From: Viola odorata
Lineage: Eukaryota; Streptophyta; Magnoliopsida; Malpighiales; Violaceae
Reading direction: 5' to 3'
Assembly (NCBI GenBank): GCA_963691705.1
Contig: OY829545.1
Coordinates: forward strand, 59,919,179 to 59,983,178
Length of the DNA stretch: 64,000 bases
In this document: positions 1 to 9,978 of the stretch, piece by piece
Position numbering within the stretch: the first letter of the stretch is position 1
Layout: each line of letters starts with the position of its first letter
Program-made: the position numbers and the translations under genes
The notes under the pieces: generated by a model
Told to the model about the DNA's origin: nothing
Database searches by the model: none
The model's input: only the letters and a program-made list of their open reading frames with translations

Positions 1-630
1 ATTGAGATGAAAGTTGTTTAGCGCACACCGGATATTGATACTGTAACACAGAAAAATTGAAAATCACAAAATAAGAATATGACATATATGTATAGATACT
101 ATATAAAAAAATCCTAACATTTTAAGTTAAGCAAAAAAAATGAAATCTCTGCACGTCATATAATGAAAATGATTCATGGAGATTAAATAAAAGATTATAT
201 TTTATTATATAATTTTTTTAGTATAACAAATGAATTTTAGAAAAAGGTAATCACTGATTCACTATAAAGGTTGTCGTTACTTGTATCTCCATACCATTAA
301 ATCCAATGGGATGGTCCTGTCCGCATAAGCGGAGGAGCTTACCATAGCCGAACCCAAGAGTAAATTATCTTGCACTTCCATATTTTACAACATAAATTCA
401 ATAATTTTCTAAAATTTATAACTTTAACATTTTCAGTGATTAGACAATGGTATGAGGTTGAATAAATTGTGAAAAATGTAATAAATATAATACAATGAAC
501 GTAACTGAAAAAATTGAAAAAAAAAATAACGAAAATTGAAAAAATTATTGAAGAGAAGAATGAAAGGCAAGTAATTATGAAATGAAATGTGAGCTCTTTT
601 TCACTATTTTAACATTAACATGGTCGCATA
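1..630. other. AT-rich intergenic DNA, no gene seen
   Basis: Strongly AT-rich sequence with stops in all frames. I see no coding segment, RNA gene or clear transposon end here. Confidence 0.6.
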
Positions 631-746
631 TAGGGGTGTCAAATATATATCGTACTCAATTATACACTAATACCTAATTAATTTACTGGGTATGGATATT
701 AAATAAGTCTATTTAATTTTTAAACAGGTAAAGATGGGTTAATACG
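631..746 (+). repeat. hAT-like terminal fragment, copy 1
   Basis: Starts with TAGGGGTGTCAAA, close to the TAGGGGTGGCAAA terminus common to plant non-autonomous hAT elements. The next 100 bases (GGGTATGGATATTAAAT, then a T-rich stretch and GGGTTAATACGCCC) match the copy at 6653-6850 by eye. The fragment stops where the long inverted-repeat element begins. The match between the two copies is seen directly; the hAT assignment is inference. Confidence 0.5.
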
Positions 747-789
747 CCCCACGGTCCTAAATATTTGTCATTTTATTTTAATCAATCCC

Positions 790-1085
790 AAACATTTCTT
801 TCTATTTTTATCGGTCCCAAAAGTTTTATCCGTTAGTTCAATATAATCCCAACTGTTAAAAAAAACATTAACGGAGACAAACTCCGTTACATTTTATTAT
901 TTTAATAATTTTTTCTGACAATCGGGTCCCACACTTCGAAAATATTTTTAAAAAAATATAAAAAATTAAGAAAATCTAATAAAATAGAAAAAATATTTTA
1001 AAAATTAAAAAAATACATATAAAACTTGATAATTTATTTCAAAATTAAAGAAAACTAAAAAATTAAAACAAATATAAAAATGTAA
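790..1085 (+). repeat. Left inverted-repeat arm of the Pack-type element
   Basis: Reads as the reverse complement of 2070-2550, although the right arm is longer because its ACGGAGAC...CTGACAAT unit is partly duplicated. The arms have drifted by small indels in A/T runs, so this is not a recent insertion. Confidence 0.7.
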
Positions 1086-1335
1086 AAAAATTATTAAAAT
1101 GTAAAAATATAAAAATAATCAAACTACACAAATGGTGGAGCCAACATCTCAAAAAAATCAGACTTTTATCCCTTTAAAACCCGCAGCCGTTATTTTCTCT
1201 ACTGATAGATTCCAGGAAAGGAGTAAGAAAGATTTGGCACAATTTTCCTTTAAACAGAATCAAATCATATAGAATCCAACTATGCCGTTGATGTTCCTTT
1301 TCATTGTTGATACATGCATTTATTTATTTTTACAG

Positions 1336-2080
1336 ATTTCAGGTACCAAACAAAGTTGTGATCAGAAAGGATCTTAGATTATCACGCATTTCAAGCACGT
1401 CGCTTAATCACCTTCATTGATGAGTTATACAATCATCATTGCTGCTTATATTGTTCTGCAACTTCTTCTATAAGGAAGTTATTTCAAGGAACTGAAGAGG
1501 GAATACTATTTTATTTGGAAGGTATTTTTTTCATCATGATATTTGAACTATATAAGCTCATTTGTCCTCATGCTTTCGAGTCTCTCATAGCGATGCTAGA
1601 CATCTTTTGCTACCTGTATAAGTTTTTGTTCTCATACCATGCTTGAATTCCCACTCCTTTTACTCAATTGGTTAATATATGATTTAGTATATTTTTAGAA
1701 TTAGTCCTAGGTTCTTTTCTTGTTGAAAATATGAGTTCATGCTTCCGTTGGTGTGTAATATGTCTATCTTTTGGTGTCCAGTTTTCAGTTTGAAACCGAG
1801 ACGGAAGGTGCAAGACTTCGTAAATATATTTTAGCTGGAGGCAATGTGGAGTCTGGGGGTGCACCAGAAACAATAGTTTCTATATTATCTGGTAAAGAAG
1901 AGATGTTTGCCTTCCGTTGAGATGAGTTTTTTCATTTACGATTTTCTAGCAATCGAATCTTCTTAACAGGTAAACGAAATCCCTGCAGGTTTCTCAGCCG
2001 ATTGAGATGCAAACACCTTTATATCTGGAAGGAGTTAATAGAATTCACCCTTATTTTCAGAGGCAACGCCAAAGGTTTTA
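1336..2080 (+). pseudogene. AFG1-like ATPase gene fragment, three exon pieces
   Basis: Three blocks translate to parts of the C-terminal region of the plant AFG1/LACE1-like AAA ATPase, a mitochondrial protein linked to respiratory-chain protein turnover. Block 1 (about 1336-1521) reads FQARRLITFIDELYNHHC and later LFQGTEEGILF. Block 2 (about 1782-1917) reads FQFETETEGARLRKYILAGG and ends LSGKEEMFAFR. Block 3 (from 1989) reads VSQPIEMQTPLYLEGVNR. Each block follows a plausible acceptor (TTTTTACAG, GGTGTCCAG, CCCTGCAG), so introns are retained and this is not a retrocopy. The ATPase core with the Walker motifs is absent, and the start of block 1 is out of frame. It is a captured, non-functional fragment. 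Family recognition is from memory of conserved plant sequences. Confidence 0.82.
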
Positions 2081-2550
2081 ATTTTCTAATTTTTTTTAAT
2101 TTCGAAATGAATTATCAAGTTTTACTTGTGTTTTTTTTAATGTTTTATTTTGTAAAATGGTTTTCCTATTTTATTAGATTTTTCTTGATTTTCTATATTT
2201 TAAAAATATTTTTCCTATTTTATTAGATTTTTTCTATTTTTTAAAAATATTTTTCTTATTTTTCTATATTTTTTTAAAATACTATGATATTGGGACTTGA
2301 TTGTCAGAAAATATTATTAAAATAATAAAATCTAACGGAGTTTGTCTCGTTAACATTTTTTTCTATTTTTAAAAAAAAAAATTCTTTATTTTTTATATTT
2401 TTTATAAATATTTTCTGATGTGTGAGATCCAATTGTCAGAAAAAAATATTAAAATAAGTCTCTGTTAATGTTTTTATTTATTTTACAATTGAGATTATTG
2501 AATTAACGAATAAAATATTTGAAATTGTGAGTTTTTTAACTCAATAAAAA
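2070..2550 (-). repeat. Right inverted-repeat arm of the Pack-type element
   Basis: Reverse complement of the left arm at 790-1085. It contains two partial copies of the unit spanning TAACGGAGTTTGTCTCGTTA and ATTGTCAGAAAA, one at 2290-2360 and one at about 2400-2480. Confidence 0.7.
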
Positions 2551-2553
2551 TGG

Positions 2554-3955
2554 TGATGGGTGCCGAGACCGTCAAAATAAATCAAGTTACAATTTACCAT
2601 GCACGTATATAATTTAATTGCAGCAAGTGGTAAAAGGATCGTTCCTCAGAGATTCGGTGGATTAAAATCAATTCTTTGTATTAATTTAAAAGGGTGGTAA
2701 ATACCAATATGAGTTGTTGGTTGGTTGCAAACAATTTAGATTGACAGAAATAAACAAAACAGAAGACGCAGTGGATAATTTTAACCAGTTGATAATGGCT
2801 TCCCAGTAAGGACTTCTTATAGCTCATGATTCGCATAGATTGATCATAGATGCAAGAGTATTAAACACTAAACTTATAGGAAGGCTATAGAGACCAGGTA
2901 TTGGTCACCTAGATCTCCTACTTTCCTCCTACACAAGACTTCCAAAGAGACACTCTATTGGAAGTCCCTAATCATCCTAACAATCCTAAGAGACACTCTA
3001 TAGGATTTAATCAGGGCAATTGATAGACGCAGGGAAAGACCTAATCCCCGGTCTGGGATAGAGAATCGTGTCTATCTTATAAACCAGATCTGATCCTTCT
3101 TCTAGCTGTCACCAGCTAGTTGCCTTCGTATTTCTCTTGGCAATGTAGACTCCAAAGCCGCCAGAAAAGACTGTAATCGTCCAAACCTTATGTGAAGTTG
3201 ATCAGACTTTACTAAGAACATGGGCAAATTGTCATGCAAACAAGAAGGATAAGAATACAAGTATAGAGTGTGTGAAGAGTGATTTGATCTCACAACCTAG
3301 CAATCATGGCTTTGAATCCTTACTAAGAAGAAGACGTTTAGCCTATAATAGACATAACAATAATAATAATAAATAAAGGGAAGAACATAAACTGAATTCG
3401 AATTATATTGAAAATAAGAGAATAGTTTAAGCTGCAACAATGGTAGAAAAAATCCAAGCGAGAAGAGATACCTCTCTCCTACCTAGTGGCAGCTTTAAAT
3501 AACAAAACCTATCTCTGGTTCAAAATTCAAAAGACGAAGAGAAGAGATAGAAATCTAATCTACGGGATTGTTTATTTAAATATGAAAAGAGGGAATCGAT
3601 TATGCTAATCGATTAAGGAGTTCTAAGTATAGTTGTACTTCTTTCCTTCTGGAAGACGGCAGCTCAATTCCAGGGCTTAAGCTCGCGACCCATGGATAAT
3701 TCTTGCGGCCCAGGCAGCACATTAAGTCGGTTGACTCTGGTCAATGCTCTAACTTCCAGTCTTATCCCAGGTCTGGGATCATATCGTTCTTCGATCAGCA
3801 AAACAGCTCTGATAGAGGCTCTTTTGGCTCCTTTTGATAATTTCTGCTTCTCAGCAGTGTCTATGTAGAAAAGGAGGGAAGAACCAATAATTAACAGTAT
3901 CATCATCCCAAAACGTATAAGGATGATGAAAAGATGACATTTTAGCGCTCTATCA
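2554..3955 (-). mobile_element. Athila-type solo LTR
   Basis: Begins TGATGGGTGCC and ends CTCTATCA, flanked by (A)ATGG on both sides, so it is a solo LTR of about 1.4 kb with a 4-5 bp target duplication. The same landmarks in the same order occur in the two other Athila-type LTRs here: a segment like GTGGTAAAAGGATCG near the left end, then a stretch ending CCTTACTAAGAA..GTTTAG. They match at 9979-11524 and 33926-35594, and the order places the element on the minus strand. The small open frames inside it (3102-3293, 3664-3906) are not genes. Confidence 0.65.
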
Positions 3956-4029
3956 ATGGCTAATTAACTATTTATAGCAAAATAAGTGGGTTTTATTGGA
4001 TTTGTACTTGGTAGTGAATTGAACCCCAA

Positions 4030-4038
4030 ATGGTTTGA
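4030..4038 (+). promoter_or_regulatory. Two-codon upstream ORF before the PPR start
   Basis: An ATG followed by one codon and TGA (Met-Val-stop) ends 26 bases before the PPR ATG at 4065. If the transcript leader includes it, it could lower initiation. The transcription start is unknown, so this is only a possibility. Confidence 0.3.
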
Positions 4039-4064
4039 AAAATACACCAAAGAATATTTCTGAC

Positions 4065-5861
4065 ATGCGTTCTTTCTCTCGCGCCACTCCTCTATCAAAA
4101 CCAAAAGTAACCAAAACTCCCAACCAGCTCCCACACTCTCCAGCCTACCACTTCCTTGTGCAAGCCGGTCCTCGTCTCCGACAGCTCCGGCAAGTCCACG
4201 CCCACATAATCGTTTCAGGGTCTGGCCGTTACCAGTCCCTCCTCACCAAACTTCTTACTCTGGCTTGCATTGCTGGTTCCATTAACTACACGCGCCAAAT
4301 CTTCCTATTTGTCCCAAACCCTGATAGCTTCCTCTTCAATACTGTCATCAGATACGCCTCTAAATTCCACAACTTCTCCATTTATTCACTCTACTTCTAC
4401 CGCCGGATGCTCCTTGCTAGAGTTCTGCCTTCGAGTTACACTTTCACATCTGTTATAAAGGCTTGTGCTGCTTTATCGGCTTTGGAGCATGGTAAAGTTG
4501 TTCACGGACATGTTTTGGTGAATGGGTCTGGGTTGGATGTTTATGTGCAGGCTGCTTTGGTGGCCTTTTATGGGAAGTCTGGTGATCTGGGTAATGCGAG
4601 GAAGGTGTTTGATAAAATGCGTGAGAGAAGTGTTGTGTCGTGGAATTCCATGATTTCAGTCTACGAGCAAAATGGTTTTGCTAAAGAGGCAATTGGGTTG
4701 TTTAATGAGATGAGAGAGGTGGGTGTTGTGCCAGAAAGTACTACATTTGTTAGCGTGCTATCGGCATGTGCTCAGTCAGGAGCACTTAGCTTAGGGTGCT
4801 GGGTGCATGAGTATATCGCAAAGAGTGGCTTGGATTTGAATGTAGTGCTCGGCACTTCGTTGATTAATATGTATGTCAGGTGTGGGGATGTGAGGAAAGC
4901 CAGAGAAGTTTTTGATTCAATGAGAGAAAAGAATGTAATTGCTTGGACATCAATGATTTCTGGGTACGGAGTGAATGGTTATGGAAACCAAGCCGTTGAG
5001 TTGTTTCATGAAATGAAAAGGTCTAGATCAACCCCTAACAGCATTACATTTGTTGCTGTTTTATCTGCTTGTGCTCATGCGGGTCTGGTGAATGAAGGGC
5101 GTCGAGTATTTGTGAGCATGAGAGAAGACTATGGCCAAGTGCCAGGAGTGGAGCACCATGTTTGTTTGGTGGATATGCTAGGGCGAGCCGGACTTCTAGA
5201 TGAAGCCTACAAATTCATTAAAGAAGAGATTCCCCAAGAGCCAGCACCAGCCATCTGGACCGCGATGCTTGGGGCTTGCAAGATGCATAAGAATTTTGAT
5301 CTTGGAGTACAAGTTGCTGAGCATCTCTTAGCAGTTGAACCAGAAAATCCAGGTCATTATGTGATGCTGTCAAACATATATGCTGTAGCAGGTAGAATGG
5401 AAAGAGTGGAAATGATTCGAAACAAGATGATTCGTAAAAGCTTGAAGAAGCAAGTTGGTTACAGCACAATTGAAGTTGGACACAGAAGTTATTTGTTCAG
5501 CATGGGAGACAAGTCTCACCCTGAGACAAACGAAATTTATCGATACTTAGACAAATTGATGTTACGATGCAGAGAAGCAGGTTATGTAACTGTGCCGGAG
5601 TCTGTGATGCATGAGTTGGAAGAGGAGGAGAGGGAATATGCACTTAGATACCATAGTGAGAAACTTGCTATAGCATTTGGATTGTTGAGGACTAGCCATG
5701 GAAGTCCTATCAGGATCGTAAAGAACCTGCGAATGTGTGAAGATTGTCATACAGCTATTAAGTACATTTCTGTTGTTGCTGACAGAGAGATTGTGGTACG
5801 AGATAAGCTCCGGTTTCACCACTTTAAGGATGGGTCATGTTCTTGTCTGGATTACTGGTGA
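4065..5861 (+). CDS. DYW-class pentatricopeptide repeat protein
   Basis: A single uninterrupted 598-residue frame starting at the first in-frame ATG (4065) and ending in the residues DYW. PLS-type PPR proteins bind organellar RNA, one base per repeat; the DYW domain is the cytidine deaminase of C-to-U editing. Visible here: a basic, Ser/Thr-rich N-terminus suited to organelle targeting; about nine to ten PPR motifs (for example VVSWNSMISVYEQNGFAKEA and NVIAWTSMISGYG); an E region after IWTAMLGACKMHKN; and a DYW domain of roughly 95 residues with the zinc and catalytic HSE motif, CEDCH and a terminal CSCLDYW. From memory it is very close throughout to Arabidopsis At2g33760 (PCMP-H6). It lacks introns, as usual for the family. 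It lies 110 bp from an Athila-type solo LTR, which may now supply upstream sequence. The RNA target cannot be told from sequence. Confidence 0.95.
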   Translation: MRSFSRATPLSKPKVTKTPNQLPHSPAYHFLVQAGPRLRQLRQVHAHIIVSGSGRYQSLLTKLLTLACIAGSINYTRQIFLFVPNPDSFLFNTVIRYASKFHNFSIYSLYFYRRMLLARVLPSSYTFTSVIKACAALSALEHGKVVHGHVLVNGSGLDVYVQAALVAFYGKSGDLGNARKVFDKMRERSVVSWNSMISVYEQNGFAKEAIGLFNEMREVGVVPESTTFVSVLSACAQSGALSLGCWVHEYIAKSGLDLNVVLGTSLINMYVRCGDVRKAREVFDSMREKNVIAWTSMISGYGVNGYGNQAVELFHEMKRSRSTPNSITFVAVLSACAHAGLVNEGRRVFVSMREDYGQVPGVEHHVCLVDMLGRAGLLDEAYKFIKEEIPQEPAPAIWTAMLGACKMHKNFDLGVQVAEHLLAVEPENPGHYVMLSNIYAVAGRMERVEMIRNKMIRKSLKKQVGYSTIEVGHRSYLFSMGDKSHPETNEIYRYLDKLMLRCREAGYVTVPESVMHELEEEEREYALRYHSEKLAIAFGLLRTSHGSPIRIVKNLRMCEDCHTAIKYISVVADREIVVRDKLRFHHFKDGSCSCLDYW

Positions 5862-6245
5862 TGGAGTCCATTTTGTATCCGTAACATTCTACATTCTATT
5901 CTTATTAGATCATTTTTGGGTGCCAAAAGGAAATGTTTCTCGTGCTCGTGCTCGAACTTGAACTCGATTCTCAAATGAAGTGTGATGAGTCCCCAACCAT
6001 TTTGAAACAAACAACATTCTTTCAAGTCAACTTGGGAATGCCGTTGTTGTGTTTGCTCCTGCTTACATAACATGCCATATGAAATTTTAATATCGTAATG
6101 AGAAATGATATAAAAAAATCCCTCTCATATATATAAAAAAATCACCTAGATCGTACAATAAGATTAAGCTTAGCAAATGTCAAAATGGTCTTTCTTCAAA
6201 TTTTGATTTGAAGCCCAGCCCATGATCCCAACCTTACTTTCAAGC
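5862..6245 (+). other. 3' flank of the PPR gene
   Basis: AT-rich after the stop, with short open frames on both strands that resemble nothing. Probably 3' UTR and spacer; I see no clear polyadenylation signal beyond generic A/T-rich runs. Confidence 0.4.
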
Positions 6246-6253
6246 CCAACATT

Positions 6254-6526
6254 CTATGGAATCATGTTGAAACTGATGGTTTCCCCGTCAAATTCGAGGG
6301 AGATTGAGGCATCATAAACGTCAATTTTTGCACGGGCAGTGGCCAAGAACGGGCGCCCTAAAAATATGTCCGAAGATTTGGTGGACGTTGGGTTCTCCAT
6401 GGAAAGAACATAGAAATCTGCGGGGAATAGGAAATTACCCACTTGGACTAGAATATCCGTGATTAATCCTTCGGGGTAGACGACGGAACGGTCTGCAAGT
6501 TGGATAACCAATTTGGTTGCCTTCAC
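6254..6526 (-). pseudogene. Isolated Athila-type retropepsin fragment
   Basis: About 90 codons of the C-terminal half of an Athila aspartic protease, including LVIQLADRSVVYPEG, FPADFYVLSMEN and the flap/closing motif GRPFLATARAKIDVYD. The catalytic Asp-containing loop lies upstream and is missing. It closely resembles the protease of the plus-strand Athila at about 47600-47860, so both come from one subfamily. No LTR or other coding part adjoins it. Confidence 0.85.
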
Positions 6527-6652
6527 AATCCGTTACCGGTACATTAGTATTACTGGTACGAGTTAGTCAACTCTTACCCAACCTGCCTACGTGGCCACAC
6601 AACAGGTCAACTCCAGGGTGAGTTTGTAAGGTGTATGACAATGAGTTTATAT

Positions 6653-6850
6653 TAGGGGTGGCAAAAATCTACCCATACCCAATGGATACCCATACCCAAC
6701 TAATTTAAGTGGGTATGGGTGTTAAATGGGTTAGTGTAATTTTTAAATGGGTAGAAATGGGTAATATACCCATTTAAACTAAAATAGGTGGGTTTTATTG
6801 GGTTGGGTAATGGGTACCCAATGGGTACCAATTAAACCAAAGCCAACCCT
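6653..6850 (+). repeat. hAT-like terminal fragment, copy 2
   Basis: Opens with TAGGGGTGGCAAAAATC followed by alternating CCCATACCC / GGGTATGGG runs. It is homologous to 631-746 and typical of the subterminal part of plant hAT MITEs. The opposite end was not identified. Confidence 0.5.
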
Positions 6851-6865
6851 ACCCCTCCTCTTCTC

Positions 6866-7035
6866 CTCTCTCTCTCTCATCTTTTTTATTTTTCTTTTTT
6901 AAACAAATTCAATTTTCTTAATTTATATAATGAACAAAATAAATTAAAAACTATACCAACGTAATCTCTATCTCAAGATGAGTAATTATATATCCACTTT
7001 TCTTAATTTTTTTTAATTTTTTAAAAATGGTTTTT
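6866..7035 (+). repeat. Dispersed repeat, also at 28850-29015
   Basis: A roughly 165-bp block beginning CTCTCTCTCATCTTTTTT and containing GAACAAAATAAATTAAAA and AGTAATTATATATCCACTTT also occurs at 28850-29015 in the same orientation. In the second place it sits inside a TIR-like element, so it is transposon-derived. Family unknown. Confidence 0.7.
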
Positions 7036-8139
7036 TTTATACTTTTGATCATAGATCATTCATATACATATATAAAATGCGTCCGTGTTAGTTAATTTCT
7101 CTTTTCAATTAATTAAACTTATTGTTATTATAATTAGTAGACTAAGCTTTGTTTTTAATTTGTAAAATCAATATAATATTTGTATTGATATATATTTTCT
7201 TTTTTTGGTAATAATATGATTTTTTGTTTGCTTATAAAATATATATATATATATAATTTTGTTTTGCCATGGTCATGTCATCATCGCTTTCGTGGCTGCA
7301 GCAGACTTTTTTGATGTTTAGATTATTTTAGTTTTCTTGCCTACCAACTACCATGAACCAACATTTTTTTCTCTACTATGAGTGCTTTCGTGTTTTTATT
7401 CTTTAAAAAAATAGGTAGAAATTATCTGTTATAAATATTTTTAATACGTGATTCTATGCGAATATGATTAATTGTGATTCTACGAGTAAGGAATATTTAT
7501 TTTTCAAACTAAATTAATTTATTTTTCATTAATTTAGTTTTGTGTTTATCGAAACTATGTTAATAATATCTTGTGTCTGTTTATGATTATTTTTTATTTT
7601 TTTCTGCTACATAATTAATGAGTTACTAATAATATAAAATAAATACAATTTCAAATGTTTTATTTCTAGAGAATTATTAAAATATTTTAACTATTCTCAT
7701 TAGATAAACTCAATTATATATTTCAAATTTTAATTATCATTATAATCGTCGAGTTTGAAAAAAGATTTTAATTTTCACCGGGTATGTAAAAAAAGAAGAG
7801 AAAGTAACATTCAACCTTATTATTTAATTGATTGGATTGGGGTCAAAAATAAAATTAATAAATTAAAAGTTTATATTTAAAGAGTTGCTATAATTTTTTA
7901 TTTAAGAATGAAAAATCCCGTAGGATGTACAATTTTCACACAAACTCAATTAACATTGTTCTAATAAGGAAATTTCAAGTTTTTTTACATACTCATGCAA
8001 TGTTATGTTAATAATATTAATTAATTCCTTTGAATAATCAATAAAACCAAAAGTTGCAAAAGTGAAATACTACTAACTGTTAGGTCGATAGTGCAAATGC
8101 ATTAAAAGATGAACAACGAACATATAATTTTGGGTAAAC
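7036..8139. other. AT-rich intergenic DNA
   Basis: About 1.1 kb of AT-rich sequence with a short (TA)n run near 7240. No frame, RNA gene or transposon end could be supported. Confidence 0.5.
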
Positions 8140-8446
8140 GATAAAACTCGAACCTAAACGGTCAAACCCGAGCCTAAATGGTCAAACTCGAGCCTAAATG
8201 GTCAAACCCGAGCCTAAATGGTCAAACTCGGGCCTAAATGGTCAAACTCGGGCCTAAATGGTCAAACCCGAGCCTAAATGGTCAAACCCGAGCCTAAATG
8301 GTCAAACCCGAGCCTAAATGATAAAACCTGAGCCTAAACGGTCAAACCCGAGCCTAAATGGTCAAACCCAAGCCTAAATGGCCAAACCCGAGCCTAAACG
8401 ATAAAACCCGAGCCTAAATGGTCAAACCCGAGCCTGAACGATAAAA
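8140..8446 (+). repeat. 20-bp minisatellite, about 15 copies
   Basis: Tandem array of GGTCAAACCCGAGCCTAAAT with a few changes per unit (ACTCGGG, GATAAAAC). The 20-bp period holds without indels over about 300 bp. Some units share the substitution GATAAAAC for GGTCAAAC, suggesting amplification of mixed unit types. Confidence 0.95.
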
Positions 8447-8565
8447 TCATCATACACAGTCAAAATCGAGTCACATAGTCAAACTTTGTCAAAATCTACA
8501 TTTTTTTGATTAAACATAGTATTTTTAATCTTACTTAATAAAAAATTATATTTATTGAGTGAGTA

Positions 8566-8640
8566 CTCCCTCCGTCCCTCAAAGAATGTCATTTGAGGGA
8601 CGGACACACAGATTAAGAAAACACTGTGTGTGTGGGGAGA
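8566..8640 (+). mobile_element. Mariner/Stowaway-type terminus
   Basis: TA followed by CTCCCTCCGTCCC is the characteristic plant mariner/Stowaway terminal sequence. It is followed by TCATTTGAGGGACGGACACA and GATTAAGAAAA, also usual in these elements. TCCGTCCCTC (8571-8580) and GAGGGACGGA (8595-8604) form a perfect 10-bp hairpin. The partner terminus is not present nearby; the gypsy solo LTR starts 72 bp downstream. Confidence 0.7.
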
Positions 8641-8711
8641 TAACGAAAATACCCTTCACGCCTATCTTCCTCAAAGGCTCAAACCCTCACCTGCAAATCC
8701 CACAGCCATGG

Positions 8712-9553
8712 TGATACGATCCAGCCCATCGTCCAATGCAGCAAGCAGCAGCCCAAGCTCCATTATTCCAAACGACGTCGCCCAGCATCATCAGCGCTGT
8801 TGCCCAAAGCGGCGTCGTCCAGCAGCGCCCACGTGGCCTCCCAAGCAGCACGTCCACGCACGCAAGACGCGGCCCAGCAACGGCGCTCCACTCCCCCCAC
8901 GTTTCGCATGAACAGACCCACGATCCAGGCTTCCTCCAGCACCTGTACGACCCGCATGACCAGGACAAGGCTTGGACTCAGTCCTTGAAGCCCAGCTGGC
9001 ACCCTCACCAGCAGCCAACGCATTGCTTGGCCATTAATTCAAGGATTCCAACCTTGAATTAATTCTTGGAATTTCAACTATAAATAGATGTGTTTATTTT
9101 CCTTTTAAAGGGGCTTTTTAATCATTGATAATTATCATGCTTTAAGCCAATTTTAGTTTAATTAATTCTTGTAATTTCTTACTTTCTTTCCCTAAATTTC
9201 TTGTAAACTTTCGATCTTAAGTTAGCAAATTCATTGCAAGTTTGAGTTCGATATTTCAAGTATATTCAATATAGAAAGGTTGCTCGTTCTTTGTTAACGA
9301 GAGGGTTTTCTTGAATTTACTTGTTCATATTATCATCCATATTTCACTTCTAAAATTCCCGATTCAAGAACCATTAATCTTGAATTAAAATTCCCTTATT
9401 TTTCCATACACCTTTCTAAAATTCATACATCTTTCCATTACAAATTCCCGCTGCGCCTAACTCCTGAAGTCATCAATCCTTCATCCATCAATCATCCGAG
9501 CCATCCCCAATCGAGACTAGTTCCTTGCAATTCAACATCGAAGGATCCTAACA
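8712..9553 (+). mobile_element. LTR-retrotransposon solo LTR (842 bp) with TSD CATGG
   Basis: Starts TGATACGATCC and ends GATCCTAACA, flanked by perfect CATGG duplications (8707-8711 and 9554-9558). A TATA box (CTATAAATAG, near 9079) puts the promoter on the plus strand. There is no internal region, so this is a solo LTR left by LTR-LTR recombination. The GC-rich first 350 bp contain open frames on both strands (8687-9062), best explained as U3 sequence rather than genes. Lineage is unresolved; the layout suits gypsy. Confidence 0.82.
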
Positions 9554-9589
9554 CATGGCCGCCCCACCTGCAATTCACGCCCATCTTCC

Positions 9590-9965
9590 TCAAACCCTCA
9601 ACCACAAACAGAAATCCAAAATCCAAAATCCAGCCACCCAATTAATCAAAAATCAGTCACCCATCAAAAATCAAAAATAAATCCAAAATCCAAAATCCAG
9701 CCACCCAATTAATCAAAAATCAGCTACCCATCAAAAATCCAAAATCAAAAATCAGCCACCCATCAAAAATACAAAATCCAAAAATCAGCCACCCATCAAA
9801 AATCAAAAATCAAAAATCAACCACCGGCAAATTAATCAAAAATCAGAAAAAATCAGCCACACAATTAATCCAAAGATCTGCCACCCATCACCACCGTCTC
9901 GGTCCGATCTGCCACCCATCACCACCGTCGGTAAATTAATAAAAAATCAGAAAAAAATCAGCCAC
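9590..9965 (+). repeat. Degenerate tandem repeat of AATCCAAAATC / CAGCCACCCA
   Basis: Irregular units of roughly 25-50 bp built from AAAATCCAAAATCCAGCCAC and CCATCAAAAATCAAAAATC repeat to the edge of the Athila LTR. A simple-sequence-like array, not coding. Confidence 0.75.
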
Positions 9966-9978
9966 CCTTCACCACCGT

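Larger units (their letters stand above)
747..2553. mobile_element. Long-TIR DNA element carrying host gene fragments (Pack-type)
   Basis: Two inverted arms of roughly 300 and 480 bp, about 790-1085 and 2070-2550, enclose about 1 kb of non-repetitive DNA. Shared landmarks in opposite orientation are AACGGAGACAAACTCCGTTA, TTATTATTTTAATAAT, CTGACAATC and AAAACTTGATAAT. The core holds pieces of an AFG1-like ATPase gene and no transposase. Long TIRs around captured exons fit a Pack-MULE or other Pack-TYPE element. Exact ends and target duplication are not clear: hAT-like DNA abuts on the left and an Athila-type solo LTR on the right. Confidence 0.65.

Noticed and set aside
1664..1873. 69-codon minus-strand frame
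   Set aside because: Shadow of the AFG1-like exon fragments on the plus strand.
8140..8446. Possible CRISPR-like array
   Set aside because: Units are directly contiguous without spacers and the genome is a plant.
8630..9062. GC-rich overlapping open frames on both strands
   Set aside because: They lie in the U3 part of a solo LTR with perfect CATGG target duplications; no recognisable protein.
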